DNA of 64,000 nt from Gammaproteobacteria bacterium (GCA_021731365.1 JAKFXL010000025.1:57428-121427), one strand, 5' to 3'. Shown: positions 43,141-53,364, counted from the stretch's first letter. Made by a program: numbers and translations. Notes: generated from the letters alone by a model not told the origin.

Positions 43141-43365
43141 ACCTCTTGAGTTCTGTATTAAGAAAGCCATGAATAGCCCAATATTTTCATTTTAGTCGAA
43201 TAAATTTTTTTGAACCGACAAAGTAAAAGTCAAAGAATTCTTGTTCTATCCCCTTTTTTCCTGCTTTCCGCCAACGGGCGAAAAGCAGGCGCACCAACCC
43301 CAGGTTAATGAATATTTTCGCGCCATTGCCTGTTCGACCATCATGGACAAAATGTTGTGGTCGCT

Positions 43366-43443
43366 CTATTTCTTAGTCAACCAGAACCACCAGATAATGG
43401 CTACAATTAGAACTCCACCTAATAGGTTTGTGACAATCATCAT
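43366..43443 (-). CDS. 25-residue single-pass membrane peptide translationally coupled to copA
   Basis: A very short gene on the minus strand whose ATG overlaps the copA stop (ATGA), with a full AAAGGAG 7 bases upstream. The peptide [20 protein letters not shown] ends with WLTKK, a single hydrophobic helix with a positive C-terminus. It closely resembles the N-terminal anchor of the small membrane-bound cupredoxins often encoded just after copA; here the frame stops before any cupredoxin domain, and no domain is visible in the 200 bases beyond. It may be a genuine small accessory subunit or a truncated relic. Confidence 0.5.
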   Translation of the reverse strand: MMIVTNLLGGVLIVAIIWWFWLTKK

Positions 43444-45692
43444 GAAATTTCTCCTTTTACGGATTGCGTTGTCTTTAAGAACCGTAATCGATTAGCATTC
43501 ATCACTACAGTGACCGATGACATGGCCATGGCAGCGCCAGCGATCATTGGATTGAGCAATAGTCCGATGACGGGATATAGGACTCCGGCCGCAATGGGGA
43601 TACCTAGTGTGTTGTAGATAAATGCACCAAACAGATTTTGTTTAATATTGCGTACAGTGGCGCGCGATATCTGAATGGCATCAACCACGCTGTTCAATGA
43701 GCCGCGCATCAGCGTGATATCCGCGCTTTCGATGGCAATGTCGGTACCTGTGCCAATGGCAAAGCCAACATCAGCTGTTGCCAGTGCAGGGGCATCATTA
43801 ATGCCATCACCAACCATGCCGACAATTTCGCCCTGTTTTTGCAACGCCCTCACATGGTCTGCTTTTTCACCGGGTAGCACTTCGGCATATACCTGATCAA
43901 TACCTACAGCGTCTGCCACCGCTTGTGCGGTGACGCTATTATCCCCCGTGAGCAGAATCACCTTGAGTCCTGCTTTTTTAATCCGGGCAACGGCATCACG
44001 TGAATCTTTTTTGATCGGGTCTGCAATAGTAATGACCCCTGTAGCCTTGCCATTAACGGCAAGATAGACCGGTGTTTTTGCTTCGCGGGCGCGCAATTTT
44101 GCCTCCTGAGCAAGCGTACTGATATCAATTTTATGCTGCTGCATCAATTTTATATTGCCCAATAGAACCTGCTGTTGATTAATCGTGGCCGATACACCTT
44201 GTCCAGTGATGGCATTAAAGTGACTAATCTCATGCAGAGTTAATGCGCGTTGCTTGGCTGCCTCCACAATTGCAATACCAAGCGGGTGTTCTGAGGCAAC
44301 TTCTATGCTGGCTGATAAGCTCAGGCACTCATCGTCAGAGCTATGGGGCAGTGCCATAACATTGGTCACAGACGGGCGGCCTTCAGTCACTGTGCCGGTT
44401 TTATCAAGCACGATGGTGGTGAGTTTTCCTGCCTGCTGCAGGGCATCGCCATTACGAATCAATATGCCAGACTCAGCGGCTTTGCCAACACCAACCATAA
44501 TGGATATAGGGGTGGCGAGACCTAAGGCGCAGGGACAGGCAATAATCAATACTGTCATGGTTGTGACTAATGCGTAGCTAAAACTTGGGCTGGGGCCGTA
44601 GTTAAGCCAGACCAGAAAAGTGATGACCGCCAGGATCAATACCGTAGGCACAAATACCGATGCAACTTTATCAACCAGTTTTCCGATAGCGGGCTTGCTT
44701 GCTTGTGCGTTACGCACCAGGCCGATAATCTGTGCCAATGCGGTATCTTTACCGATGCGTGTTGAGATAAATAGAAAGGATCCGGTTTTATTAATTGAAC
44801 CTGCAACAACAGCGTCGCCCTTTTTTTTCTCAACAGGCATGGGTTCGCCCGTGAGCATAGACTCATCGATACTGGAGGTACCCTCAATCACTTGACCATC
44901 AACCGGTATTTTTTCGCCAGGGCGTACACGTAATGTCTCCTGTAGGCCAACACCAGCAATAGGGACATCAAGCTCTTTGCCATCACGCACTACACGCGCA
45001 GTCTTTGGTTGTAGGCCTATCAGACGTTTAATCGCTTGTGAGGTATTACCACGCGCCTTGCTTTCCAGTGCAGAACCGAGGTTGATTAAAGATAGGATGA
45101 CTGCGGCGGCCTCAAAGTAGACATGCTGTACCGATGGTGGTAGCCACTGAGTAAAGATGATCACTACGATGGAAAATACCCACGCTGCGCCGGTGCCCAG
45201 TGCGATTAATGTATCCATATTGGCATTGTGAATCAGCAATGCTTTCCACGCACCGGTGTAGTAACGGCGACCGGCATATACCATCACCGTTAGTGTAAGC
45301 AGACCTATCAGGAACCAGATGCCACGATCAACCATGGTCTCCAGTCCGGGTAAAAACCCGAGGATATCTGCCAGCATCAATGGGAAACCGACTAATGCGG
45401 CGGCCAGTGACTGCCGCATCGATTGTTTGTAATTCACCAGATCAAGTTGCTCTTTTTCTGCTATTTGATCGGCTTCGCTTGAAGTGAGTTCCGCTGCATC
45501 GTAACCCGCCGACTTGACGGCTGTTACCAGTGCCTGTGCAGTGACGTCTCCTGTGATATTGGCAGTATGCTCAGCAAAGTTCACCGCCGCTGTTGTTACG
45601 CCTGGCACCTGATTGATCGCTTTTTCAACACTGGCTACACAGCCGGCGCATGTCATTCCCGATATTGACAGACGAATATTTTGGTCAGACAT
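43440..45692 (-). CDS. copA: Copper-exporting P1B-type ATPase
   Basis: A 750-residue P-type ATPase. The start at 45692 (ATG after GGAG) is preferred to a TTG two codons upstream. One N-terminal heavy-metal domain (GMTCAGC, residues ~12-18) is followed by eight membrane helices, the actuator loop with [12 protein letters not shown], the ion-binding CPC in [14 protein letters not shown] (P1B-1, Cu+ specificity), the phosphorylation motif DKTGTVTEG, the [13 protein letters not shown] nucleotide site and the [16 protein letters not shown] hinge. It pumps Cu+ from the cytoplasm to the periplasm. It lies 6 bases after copZ, so both are expressed together. Confidence 0.95.
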   Translation of the reverse strand: MSDQNIRLSISGMTCAGCVASVEKAINQVPGVTTAAVNFAEHTANITGDVTAQALVTAVKSAGYDAAELTSSEADQIAEKEQLDLVNYKQSMRQSLAAALVGFPLMLADILGFLPGLETMVDRGIWFLIGLLTLTVMVYAGRRYYTGAWKALLIHNANMDTLIALGTGAAWVFSIVVIIFTQWLPPSVQHVYFEAAAVILSLINLGSALESKARGNTSQAIKRLIGLQPKTARVVRDGKELDVPIAGVGLQETLRVRPGEKIPVDGQVIEGTSSIDESMLTGEPMPVEKKKGDAVVAGSINKTGSFLFISTRIGKDTALAQIIGLVRNAQASKPAIGKLVDKVASVFVPTVLILAVITFLVWLNYGPSPSFSYALVTTMTVLIIACPCALGLATPISIMVGVGKAAESGILIRNGDALQQAGKLTTIVLDKTGTVTEGRPSVTNVMALPHSSDDECLSLSASIEVASEHPLGIAIVEAAKQRALTLHEISHFNAITGQGVSATINQQQVLLGNIKLMQQHKIDISTLAQEAKLRAREAKTPVYLAVNGKATGVITIADPIKKDSRDAVARIKKAGLKVILLTGDNSVTAQAVADAVGIDQVYAEVLPGEKADHVRALQKQGEIVGMVGDGINDAPALATADVGFAIGTGTDIAIESADITLMRGSLNSVVDAIQISRATVRNIKQNLFGAFIYNTLGIPIAAGVLYPVIGLLLNPMIAGAAMAMSSVTVVMNANRLRFLKTTQSVKGEIS

Positions 45693-45698
45693 AATCAA

Positions 45699-45923
45699 TT
45701 ACTCCGTGGCTGAACTGAGTTCAATGGCATGGTACCCAGCCATCGCGATAGTTTTGATGACCGCTTCAATTTGGGCGTCACCACTAATAACGATGGTGCG
45801 ATCGGATAGGTTGACCTTGATTGAGTCAACCCCTGAAAGGTTCGATAGTGCGCCCTTGATGTTTGCTTCACAACCGGAACAGGTCATTGTTGGCACTGAT
45901 ACATGGTGATTTTGTGATGACAT
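45699..45923 (-). CDS. copZ: CopZ-like heavy-metal-binding chaperone
   Basis: A 74-residue single heavy-metal-associated domain. The ligand loop is PTMTCSGCEANIKGAL, with the usual beta-alpha-beta-beta-alpha-beta layout and a C-terminal AGYHAIEL. It should ferry Cu+ to the CopA pump encoded 6 bases downstream. Upstream are candidate activator sites at 45994-46025 and the AraC-HMA regulator gene in the same orientation. The symbol is by function; identification beyond a copper chaperone is not claimed. Confidence 0.85.
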   Translation of the reverse strand: MSSQNHHVSVPTMTCSGCEANIKGALSNLSGVDSIKVNLSDRTIVISGDAQIEAVIKTIAMAGYHAIELSSATE

Positions 45924-45993
45924 GGTATTTACTCCAAATATGATTATTGAGTGAACTGCGAGTAAATAATAGGAGCATGGAGGGGAAAACGTG

Positions 45994-46025
45994 TTACAAA
46001 ATTCTGGATATCCATTACAGAATTC
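45994..46025 (-). promoter_or_regulatory. Paired direct repeats, candidate AraC-type operator for copZ-copA
   Basis: TTACAAAATTC (45994-46004) and TTACAGAATTC (46015-46025) are spaced exactly 21 bases, two helical turns, as expected for an AraC-family monomer's two helix-turn-helix motifs or for paired monomers. On the minus strand, TATTAT (45971-45966) would be the -10 and the proximal repeat touches the -35 position, whose sequence is weak. The arrangement is that of an activator-dependent promoter of copZ. Confidence 0.6.
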
Positions 46026-46050
46026 AGAGAGTTTACGGACTCGGCTACAT

Positions 46051-46629
46051 TCAATGGGGTGTTTTTATCTGGTCCAGTGAGCGGCGCTGTTTACTATCTT
46101 TTAGTTTTTTGAATGCGCCAGGGGTCATGCCCGTCACCTGTTTGAACTGGTTGCTCAGGTGTGCCGGGCTACTATAATCCAGGCGATAAGCAATTTCTGC
46201 CTGACTGAGCTCATCATAGACCAGCAGCTCTTTGATCTTTTCAATTTTAAGTTGAATAAAATATTTTTCGATAGTCACTCCTTCAACAGCTGAGAATAGA
46301 TGACTGAGTGATTGGTAGTCCTGCTTGAGTTTTTCAGCGATGTAATCAGAGAGTTTTATGCTCTCCAACCGTACATTGCCATGAGAGAGCTCGATCAACG
46401 CGGTTTTTATATGTTCGATCATCACCTGTTTTTTATTGCTGATGAGTTCAAAGCCGAGAGGTTCTATGGCCTGTCGAATGGTATCAATAGTCTGATTGTC
46501 GGGCTGTTGGTCGTGAAAGGTGACTTCGCCCATGACCACTGTGGCGGTGGGATACCCTACTTGTGCCATAATATTTTTGACCACGAGAATACAGCGGTCA
46601 CATACCATGTTTTTAATTGTCAGTTTCAT
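46051..46629 (-). CDS. AraC-family regulator with N-terminal HMA-like domain
   Basis: A 192-residue regulator. Residues 1-70 form a heavy-metal-associated-like fold with the vicinal-type ligand loop KNMVCDRCILVV (CXXC) in place of the usual MXCXXC. The C-terminal 100 residues are an AraC/XylS helix-turn-helix pair; the second is RLDYSSPAHLSNQFKQVTGMTPGAFKKLK. Fusions of this kind occur beside copper ATPase genes in several phyla. It lies upstream of copZ-copA in the same orientation, with a 127-base gap containing 21-base-spaced direct repeats, so it probably senses Cu+ and activates those genes. Confidence 0.8.
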   Translation of the reverse strand: MKLTIKNMVCDRCILVVKNIMAQVGYPTATVVMGEVTFHDQQPDNQTIDTIRQAIEPLGFELISNKKQVMIEHIKTALIELSHGNVRLESIKLSDYIAEKLKQDYQSLSHLFSAVEGVTIEKYFIQLKIEKIKELLVYDELSQAEIAYRLDYSSPAHLSNQFKQVTGMTPGAFKKLKDSKQRRSLDQIKTPH

Positions 46630-46645
46630 GGCGAAGGGGGCTCTC

Positions 46646-47383
46646 TCAATTTAACGGTTGCTTTTGTGGGGTGTCAATTTTATCCAGATAGAGTGCTGTT
46701 GCTGCGGCAACTGCCAGTGGCATTGCAATAAAGTTGATGATGGGAATCATGGTAAGGGTAAGCACACTTGCGCCAAAACTGAGGCTGCTGATGCGATGTT
46801 GTTTGAGTATTTGCCGCTGCTGTGAAAACAGGATATTACGGTTGCCCATAGGGTAGTCGAGATACTCCAGACTTAATAACCAGGCGCTAAATGCGAACCA
46901 GATAAAGGGGGCGAATAGATTGATGCCAGGGATGAAAAAAAGTACTAACAGTGGCAGGGCGCGCAGTAAAAAATAACCGATTTTACGTATTTCATTCCAA
47001 AGTATGGTTGGTGTCTGTTTAAGCGCCTGCATAAGGGTTGTCTGGCTGCCCGTGACATTGCCGGTGAGTTCCCGTTCAACGGCCTCGGCCAGCAGGCTGT
47101 TGAAGGGGGCGCAGATGAAATTGGCAATGAGCGTGAAGCTGTAAAAAACAACCAACAACATGGTGATCGCAAACAGTGGCCAGAGCAGCCATTCGAGCCA
47201 CTGCCATCCTGTCGGAATTATCTGCGCCATGGCGCTCTCAAAATAGTGGCTGCCAAGGGCGATGGCCGCGCTAAATAACAGGATGTTAACCAGTAGCGGT
47301 ATCATTACAAAACGGCGCAAACCAGGGCGGCGAATGAGTTTAAAACCTTTGTTTATATAGTGCAGGCCGACGAATGGATTCAT
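46646..47383 (-). CDS. cysZ: Sulfate transporter CysZ
   Basis: A 245-residue inner membrane protein of the CysZ/EI24 family with four main hydrophobic segments. The N-terminal PFVGLHYINKGFKLIRRPGLRRFVMIPLLVNI is the family hallmark, and FICAPFNSLLAEAVERELTG the loop. CysZ takes up sulfate for cysteine synthesis. The ATG overlaps the stop of the lipoprotein gene upstream (ATGA at 47380-47383). No other cys gene is close. The AraC-HMA regulator gene follows at 17 bases. Confidence 0.9.
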   Translation of the reverse strand: MNPFVGLHYINKGFKLIRRPGLRRFVMIPLLVNILLFSAAIALGSHYFESAMAQIIPTGWQWLEWLLWPLFAITMLLVVFYSFTLIANFICAPFNSLLAEAVERELTGNVTGSQTTLMQALKQTPTILWNEIRKIGYFLLRALPLLVLFFIPGINLFAPFIWFAFSAWLLSLEYLDYPMGNRNILFSQQRQILKQHRISSLSFGASVLTLTMIPIINFIAMPLAVAAATALYLDKIDTPQKQPLN

Positions 47384-47928
47384 TTGAGCATAAAGTCCCG
47401 GATGTTAAGTATGGGGCCATTTTTTGCGTCGGCCTGGAGTGTGATTGGCAAGAGATAGACAGCGCCTCTGGGCGCTGCGATGGGCAGGAGCCTTAAGTCG
47501 TTGATGGCTTGGCGGAGCTCGAATTCCAGTGGCCTCATACCGGGACTGCTCCAGAGCAGGTGAGTCTCTGTGACCGCTCCATCGTTATTGAATACCAACA
47601 GCCAGTCGATGGTTCCCTCAAGACAGGGGTTGGTAGTTTGTGCGTGAGAGTAGATGGCGTTAACCCTGCGTTGCAGTGCTGCCCTTACATCAGGGACTTG
47701 ACGTTGTGTGGTTTTGCCCCACCAGCGTTCAGATAAACGCAAGTAGACCTCTTGAGCGCGACTATAACTGTATGTCTCATCTTCCTTGATTGGGCATGTC
47801 ACTGAAGTTACCGTGGGTGAGCTGTTGTCAGACGCGCCGGTGATGGTTTGAAGCAGTGCACAGCCACTTAACAATCCGCCGCTGAGAAGCAAGACTAAAT
47901 ATCGGTTAACTGATGACTTGATCTGCAT
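47380..47928 (-). CDS. Hypothetical lipoprotein upstream of cysZ
   Basis: A 182-residue predicted lipoprotein. The ATG at 47928 (after GGGTGGGA) gives a signal with lipobox GGLLSGCALL; a longer frame exists but starts inside the kinase gene without a ribosome-binding site. The mature part has a helical region (SRAQEVYLRLSERWW), three Cys and a C-terminal beta-alpha-beta unit (WLLVFNNDGAVTETHLLWSS) reminiscent of TonB/AgmX C-terminal folds, a weak resemblance. It overlaps the kinase gene by 23 bases and cysZ by 4, so the three are coupled. Confidence 0.6.
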   Translation of the reverse strand: MQIKSSVNRYLVLLLSGGLLSGCALLQTITGASDNSSPTVTSVTCPIKEDETYSYSRAQEVYLRLSERWWGKTTQRQVPDVRAALQRRVNAIYSHAQTTNPCLEGTIDWLLVFNNDGAVTETHLLWSSPGMRPLEFELRQAINDLRLLPIAAPRGAVYLLPITLQADAKNGPILNIRDFMLK

Positions 47929-49174
47929 GATCCCACCCTCTTTTTGCCAGTAGCGCTGTTCCATATGCCGCCTCCTGCTGCACTGCCTGTACAAATGGTA
48001 CGCCGAGCAGTTGTTGGCGGATGTTGCTCCAAGCTGGGTTGTTGGCACCGCCGCCAGCACTGCGGATGGATGTTGGATAGGGTGCGCCAAGTTCTGCAAG
48101 TAGTTTGTACCCCTGCTCTTCGATATGGGCCATGCCTTCGAGCATTGCCTGGAAGAAGATCACATCAGCGACGGGGCGTGGTATCAGGCGCGGTGGCAGT
48201 GCGGCGTCGCTGATGGGGAACCGTTCGCCGGGTTTGATGAGTGGGTAGTAGTCGAGGCCGGTCGGTTGTTCTGGCTTTAATTTGGGGGTCATGGCGGCGA
48301 GCTGCTCTTTGCTGAAGTGGTGCAGCAGCACCGCGCCGCCGCTGTTGGAGCCGCCACCGACTAGCCATTTGTCGCCGAGCGGCTGGGAGTAGACGCCGTG
48401 TGGTGGTGAGAAAATGGGCGTGGCGCTGATTACCTTTATCACTAGTGTGGAGCCGAGCGAGGTGACCGCTTCGCCCACTTCGTTTGCGCCGGTGGCGATG
48501 AAGGCGGCGGTGCTGTCGGTGGTGCCTGCGACTATTAGCGTGTTTGCGGGTAGTGCAAAGCGCTGGCTGATCGCTGCGGTGATAGGGGCGATGGCTGTGC
48601 CGGGCATCACCACCTTGGGTAGCAGCATTCTATTTATATGTAACTGATCAAGCCAGGCGGGCCAGCATCGATTAATAGCGTCGTAACCGAGTTTGAGGCA
48701 GTTGTTTTCGTCGCTGATGCCGTGTTGGCCGGTGAGATTGCCAATTATCCAGTCGGCTTGGTGCAAGGCGTAGTGCACATCGGGGCCAGGCTTGAGGTAC
48801 AGCAGTTTGGCTAAGGTTGAAGTGGCGCCATGGGCGGCGCTCTCTTTGGGCGCGACCTGGGCTATCTGTTGGGCTTCGGCCTGACTGCGGTTGTTGTTGT
48901 ACATCAGCGCCGGGCCGATGGGATGGCCATGCTCATCTGCCAATAACAGGGTGCCGGAGGTGCCGTCGATGGCGATGGCCTGGATTTGTGTTGGATCGAG
49001 CTGTGCCAGCAGTGTGGTGAGCGTGTCGCCACAGGCGTGCCACCAGAGCGCAGGCTCTTGTTCGCCGTTGATTGGCGCGGCCAGTGCGGTGCGGGCTTCA
49101 GCGACAATCTGGCCGGCGTCGTTGATGGCGATGGCGCGCACGCCGGAGGTGCCTAGATCGATACCGATGAACAT
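47906..49174 (-). CDS. FGGY-family carbohydrate kinase, D-ribulokinase-like
   Basis: A 422-residue FGGY sugar kinase. The ATG at 49174 gives the family N-terminus MFIGIDLGTSGVRAIAI; GGGAGG lies upstream, though a longer spacing than ideal. The second domain shows VAGTTDSTAAFIATGANEVGEAVTSLGSTLV (phosphate-binding and ATP-contact region) and SAGGGANNPAWSNIRQQLLGVPF near the end. This pattern is closest to D-ribulokinases of the plant and cyanobacterial type. The substrate is probably D-ribulose or a related ketose; no pathway partner is adjacent. Confidence 0.82.
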   Translation of the reverse strand: MFIGIDLGTSGVRAIAINDAGQIVAEARTALAAPINGEQEPALWWHACGDTLTTLLAQLDPTQIQAIAIDGTSGTLLLADEHGHPIGPALMYNNNRSQAEAQQIAQVAPKESAAHGATSTLAKLLYLKPGPDVHYALHQADWIIGNLTGQHGISDENNCLKLGYDAINRCWPAWLDQLHINRMLLPKVVMPGTAIAPITAAISQRFALPANTLIVAGTTDSTAAFIATGANEVGEAVTSLGSTLVIKVISATPIFSPPHGVYSQPLGDKWLVGGGSNSGGAVLLHHFSKEQLAAMTPKLKPEQPTGLDYYPLIKPGERFPISDAALPPRLIPRPVADVIFFQAMLEGMAHIEEQGYKLLAELGAPYPTSIRSAGGGANNPAWSNIRQQLLGVPFVQAVQQEAAYGTALLAKRGWDHADQVIS

Positions 49175-49219
49175 TCTGTTGTTTACCTCCCTCATCTCCA
49201 TGGAAATGAGGGGGGATCA

Positions 49220-49633
49220 TCAGGGCAGTGTGACGGGCACAGGTGGCACCCAACCCGGCTGACGATGTTCTGCTACCACGGTGGTGTAGATGCCGCCACG
49301 AACATTAAATTCGCCGGTCAGGCGCATGAACCGTGGGTTGCAGGCGGCCACCAGGTCACTAAGGATGTCGTTGGTGACCTTTTCGTGGAAGGCACCTTCT
49401 TCACGGAATGACCACATGTAAAGTTTGAGAGACTTGAGTTCGACACACTGCTGGTTGGCGATATAGTCGATTTTAAAGGTGGCAAAATCGGGTTGGCCAG
49501 TTTTGGGACAGAGGCAGGTGAACTCGGGCACGGTGATACGAATGGTGTAGTCGCGCTCCGGCATGGGGTTGTCGAAGGTCTCCAAGGTCTTACTCGGTGT
49601 CTTGCTAGGGGTTGTGTTTGGCTGTAATGACAT
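49220..49633 (-). CDS. queF: NADPH-dependent 7-cyano-7-deazaguanine reductase QueF (type I)
   Basis: A 137-residue unimodular QueF that reduces the nitrile of preQ0 to preQ1 in queuosine synthesis. The catalytic Cys is in [18 protein letters not shown], the family's ESKSLKLY motif appears as [14 protein letters not shown], and the C-terminal RGGIYTTV follows. Size is that of the short (Bacillus-type) class. The other queuosine genes are elsewhere. It is divergent from smc, with a shared intergenic region of about 215 bases. Confidence 0.93.
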   Translation of the reverse strand: MSLQPNTTPSKTPSKTLETFDNPMPERDYTIRITVPEFTCLCPKTGQPDFATFKIDYIANQQCVELKSLKLYMWSFREEGAFHEKVTNDILSDLVAACNPRFMRLTGEFNVRGGIYTTVVAEHRQPGWVPPVPVTLP

Positions 49634-49848
49634 AATGTATAGGACTCAATAAGTTAAAAAATATAGCTCGTTGGATGCCAGAGCTTGTTAACAGCGGTTT
49701 AGTGCGGCGCTGCACTCTGGTATGATCGGGCGTTATTTTAACGCGAAAATGGTTTTAAGGTACCGCAATAAGTTGTGTCAGCGCCATTAGGGGCAGAAAG
49801 TGGGCTGGAATAGGGTTGTTGAGTAGCTTAAATCAGGTTGGAGAGTGA

Positions 49849-52800
49849 ATGCGTCTTAAGACAATCAAGCTGGCAGGATTCAAGTCTTTTGTTGATCCCA
49901 CCTCTATTCCTATGCCCAGCAACATGATTGGCATCGTTGGCCCCAACGGCTGTGGCAAATCCAATACCATTGATGCGGTGCGCTGGGTGATGGGCGAAAG
50001 CTCAGCCAAAAACCTGCGCGGTGACTCCATGGCTGACGTTATCTTCAACGGCTCCACCTCACGTAAGCCAGTAGGCCAAGCAACCGTTGAGCTGATCTTT
50101 GATAACAGCGATGGTGGTCTGGGTGGTGAGTATGCCCAGTACGCCGAGATCTCGATTAAACGTCAGGTAACCCGTGACGGCCAATCCAACTACTACCTCA
50201 ACAATACCCGTTGCCGCCGTCGCGATATCACCGACATCTTTCTCGGTACCGGCCTGGGGCCACGCAGTTACGCCATCATTGAGCAGGGCACCATCTCACG
50301 TTTGATTGAGGCCAAGCCTGAAGAGCTGCGGGTTTTTATTGAAGAGGCGGCCGGCATCTCCAAGTATAAGGAGCGCCGCCGTGAGACCGAAAACCGCATT
50401 AAACATACCCGCGAGAACATCGACCGTATTAATGACGTGCGTGATGAGTTGGAAAAACGTATTGCCACCTTGCAGCGACAGGCTAAAACAGCGGAGAAGT
50501 ACAAACAGCTGAAGGATGAGGAGCGCAAGCTCAAGGCTGAGTTGTTGGCACTGCGATTCCATAACCTGGATGCCACCGTGCAGGAGCGTGACAAACAGAT
50601 CAAAGGTCAGGAGACGACGCTGGAGGGGCAGATTGCCGAGCTGCGGAGTGTTGAGGCCACTATTGAGAGTCAACGCGAACAGCAGATTGAGGTCAATGAA
50701 AAGTTTAACGAGGTCCAGGGACGTTACTATGCCTTGGGGGCCGAGATTGCACGCCTTGAACAGACCATCTCCCACGTCAAGGAGTCACGCCAGCAGCAGG
50801 AGCGCGAGTTGCGCGAGGTGGACAACGCCTGGCGTGAGGCGACCGAACATCTCACCAGCGACAGTGACTCTATTGAAGAGTTAAAGATGGCGCTGGAGGG
50901 GCACGAAGAGCAGATGTTGCTGTCCCGTGAAAAAGAGGCCGAATCGGGTGCGATGCTGACTCAGGCGGAAGAGGGCATGCAACTCTGGCAGCAGCAGTGG
51001 GATGAGTTTAACCAGACCTCTTCGGCGCACATTCGCAGTGCCGAAGTAGAGAAGGCACGTATCCACCATCTTGAGCAGAGTCAGACCCAGCTTAACCAGC
51101 GCATAAAGAGCATGGAGGATGAGTTGGCGACACTCTCGCCCGGTAGCCTTGATAACGAGATTGAGGCCTTTCAGCTTGAACGTGCGGAGCTGGATGAGCA
51201 GCTGGAGCAGCTGCGCCATGAGCTGGAACAACAGGTCGAACAGATTGGCCATGAACGACAGCTGGCGCAAAACCTGAGTAGTGAGCTGGATAGTGACCGC
51301 AGCCGTTTGCAGGCGATGCAGGGGCGCAACTCCTCACTTGAGGCGTTGCAGCAGCAGGCGTTGGGCAAAGGCAATCAAGCCGTCAACCACTGGCTCAAGG
51401 GGTGCGGACTCGATAACGCCAGCCGCCTGGCGCAAAACCTGACGGTTGAAAAAGGGTGGGAAAAGGCGGTTGAGGTTGTCTTGGGGCTGCATCTTGAGTC
51501 GGTCTGTGTCAACGGTATAGAGGCAGTATCTGCCGCGCTAAAAGATTTAAACCAAGGCTCACTGGCACTTTTTGATGTTACAGCGGATGCCGGTACTGCT
51601 CTGCAACAAGGGGTGCTGACCGACTCACTATTGAGCAAGGTCACCTCAAAATACTCTATGACCTCACTCCTGAGTGGCATTTACGCCGTGGATTCCTTAG
51701 AGCAGGCACTGGCGCAACGCAATCAGCTGCAGGCCAATGAATCGATAGTGACCCGTGACGGGCTCTGGTTAGGCCGTGACTGGTTGCGCGTAGTGCGTGG
51801 CAGTACGGAGAAGGCGGGGGTTTTACAGCGCGAACAGGAGTTGAAAACCCTGGCCGCCGAGATTGATGAGACACGTGCCCGTGTTGAAGAGGTCAGTGGT
51901 CAGTTGCAGGAGAGCCGCAGCCGGCAGCAGGAGTTGGAGCGTAGCCGTGACGAGTTACAACTGCAGGTGAACCAGAGCACTCAATTGCTGGCACGTATCG
52001 AATCGCAACTGAGCGCCCGTAATGAACGTCTGCAACAGTTTCAAAGCCGCAAACTGCGTCTTGAGGCGGATATCAATGACCTGCGTCAGCAGCGCGACGG
52101 CAGCGACCAGACGGTTGTTGAAGCGCGGGCGCGTCTGACTGAAGCGCTGGCATTGACAGAGAATTTTGAAGAGCAGCGCCATGAGTTAACCCAGCGGCGC
52201 GAAACATTACGCCAGCAGCTGGATAATAGTCGCCAGCAGTCGCGCACTGATCGTGATCAGGCCCATGAGATTGCCCTGAAGTTGCAGTCGATTCGTGCCC
52301 AGCTCGATGGCACCCAGCAGCGACTTGAACGTATGCAGGGTCAACTGACTACCCTGGAGCGTCGCCGTGAAACGTTACAGGCGCAACAACAGGTGCAGGG
52401 TGATCCGGTGGCAGAGCTGGGGCTGCAACTTGAAGAGCAATTAACTCACCGCCTGGGTGTTGAAGAGGAGCTGATGCTGGCCCGCCGGACACTGGAGGAG
52501 GTGGATCACGCCATGCGCCAATCTGCTGAACAGCGTCTTCGTGTTGAACAGAAATCACAACAGATGCGTAGCCAGCTGGAGCAGCTGCGTATCGCCAGCC
52601 AGGAGATCCGTGTTCGTAGCCAGACGGTGCATGAGCAGTTCAGCGAGACCGGTTTTAATCTTGAAGAGATCTTTGGGCAGTTGATCGACGGGGCTGACGA
52701 ACATAGTTGGCAGAACAAGGTGAACGAGATTGGCCAGGGCATTCAACGTCTTGGTGCGATCAATCTTGCGGCCATTGAAGAGTATGAAGAGCAGTCGCAG

Positions 52801-53364
52801 CGCAAGGCCTATCTGGATGCACAGTGTGGTGACCTGAACGATGCGCTGAATACCCTGGAGACGGCCATTCGCAAGATCGATAAAGAGACCCGCACCCGCT
52901 TCAAAGATACCTTTGATAAAGTGGACAGCGGTGTTAAAGAGCTGTTTCCGCGGCTCTTTGGTGGTGGTCATGCCTATCTGGAGCTGACGGGGGATGATCT
53001 GTTAGACACCGGTGTTACAATCATGGCCCGGCCACCGGGCAAACGGAACTCGAGTATTCACATGCTCTCGGGTGGTGAAAAGGCGTTGACGGCGGTGGCG
53101 CTGGTATTCTCCATCTTCCAGCTCAATCCAGCGCCGTTCTGTATGCTCGACGAAGTGGATGCGCCGCTGGACGAAGCCAACGTTGGTCGTTTCTGCCGCA
53201 TGGTAAAAGAGATGTCTGAGAAGGTACAATTCATCTTTATTACCCATAACAAAACCACTATGGAGATGTCGGATCATCTCACAGGCGTCACCATGCACGA
53301 ACCCGGCGTATCACGTCTCGTGGCGGTGGACATCGAAGAAGCCATAAGTATGGTTGCAAGCTAA
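49849..53364 (+). CDS. smc: Chromosome partition protein SMC
   Basis: An 1171-residue SMC ATPase that compacts and segregates DNA with ScpAB-like partners. Walker A GPNGCGKS is at residues 31-38; two long coiled coils flank a hinge at about 510-680 (NQAVNHWLKGCGLDNA onward). The C-terminal head has the signature HMLSGGEKALTAVALVFSI and Walker B MLDEVDAPLDEANVGRF. The length and motifs are those of bacterial SMC. Many gammaproteobacteria replace SMC by MukB; its presence with zipA points to a lineage outside the Enterobacterales. zipA follows 14 bases downstream. Confidence 0.96.
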   Translation: MRLKTIKLAGFKSFVDPTSIPMPSNMIGIVGPNGCGKSNTIDAVRWVMGESSAKNLRGDSMADVIFNGSTSRKPVGQATVELIFDNSDGGLGGEYAQYAEISIKRQVTRDGQSNYYLNNTRCRRRDITDIFLGTGLGPRSYAIIEQGTISRLIEAKPEELRVFIEEAAGISKYKERRRETENRIKHTRENIDRINDVRDELEKRIATLQRQAKTAEKYKQLKDEERKLKAELLALRFHNLDATVQERDKQIKGQETTLEGQIAELRSVEATIESQREQQIEVNEKFNEVQGRYYALGAEIARLEQTISHVKESRQQQERELREVDNAWREATEHLTSDSDSIEELKMALEGHEEQMLLSREKEAESGAMLTQAEEGMQLWQQQWDEFNQTSSAHIRSAEVEKARIHHLEQSQTQLNQRIKSMEDELATLSPGSLDNEIEAFQLERAELDEQLEQLRHELEQQVEQIGHERQLAQNLSSELDSDRSRLQAMQGRNSSLEALQQQALGKGNQAVNHWLKGCGLDNASRLAQNLTVEKGWEKAVEVVLGLHLESVCVNGIEAVSAALKDLNQGSLALFDVTADAGTALQQGVLTDSLLSKVTSKYSMTSLLSGIYAVDSLEQALAQRNQLQANESIVTRDGLWLGRDWLRVVRGSTEKAGVLQREQELKTLAAEIDETRARVEEVSGQLQESRSRQQELERSRDELQLQVNQSTQLLARIESQLSARNERLQQFQSRKLRLEADINDLRQQRDGSDQTVVEARARLTEALALTENFEEQRHELTQRRETLRQQLDNSRQQSRTDRDQAHEIALKLQSIRAQLDGTQQRLERMQGQLTTLERRRETLQAQQQVQGDPVAELGLQLEEQLTHRLGVEEELMLARRTLEEVDHAMRQSAEQRLRVEQKSQQMRSQLEQLRIASQEIRVRSQTVHEQFSETGFNLEEIFGQLIDGADEHSWQNKVNEIGQGIQRLGAINLAAIEEYEEQSQRKAYLDAQCGDLNDALNTLETAIRKIDKETRTRFKDTFDKVDSGVKELFPRLFGGGHAYLELTGDDLLDTGVTIMARPPGKRNSSIHMLSGGEKALTAVALVFSIFQLNPAPFCMLDEVDAPLDEANVGRFCRMVKEMSEKVQFIFITHNKTTMEMSDHLTGVTMHEPGVSRLVAVDIEEAISMVAS

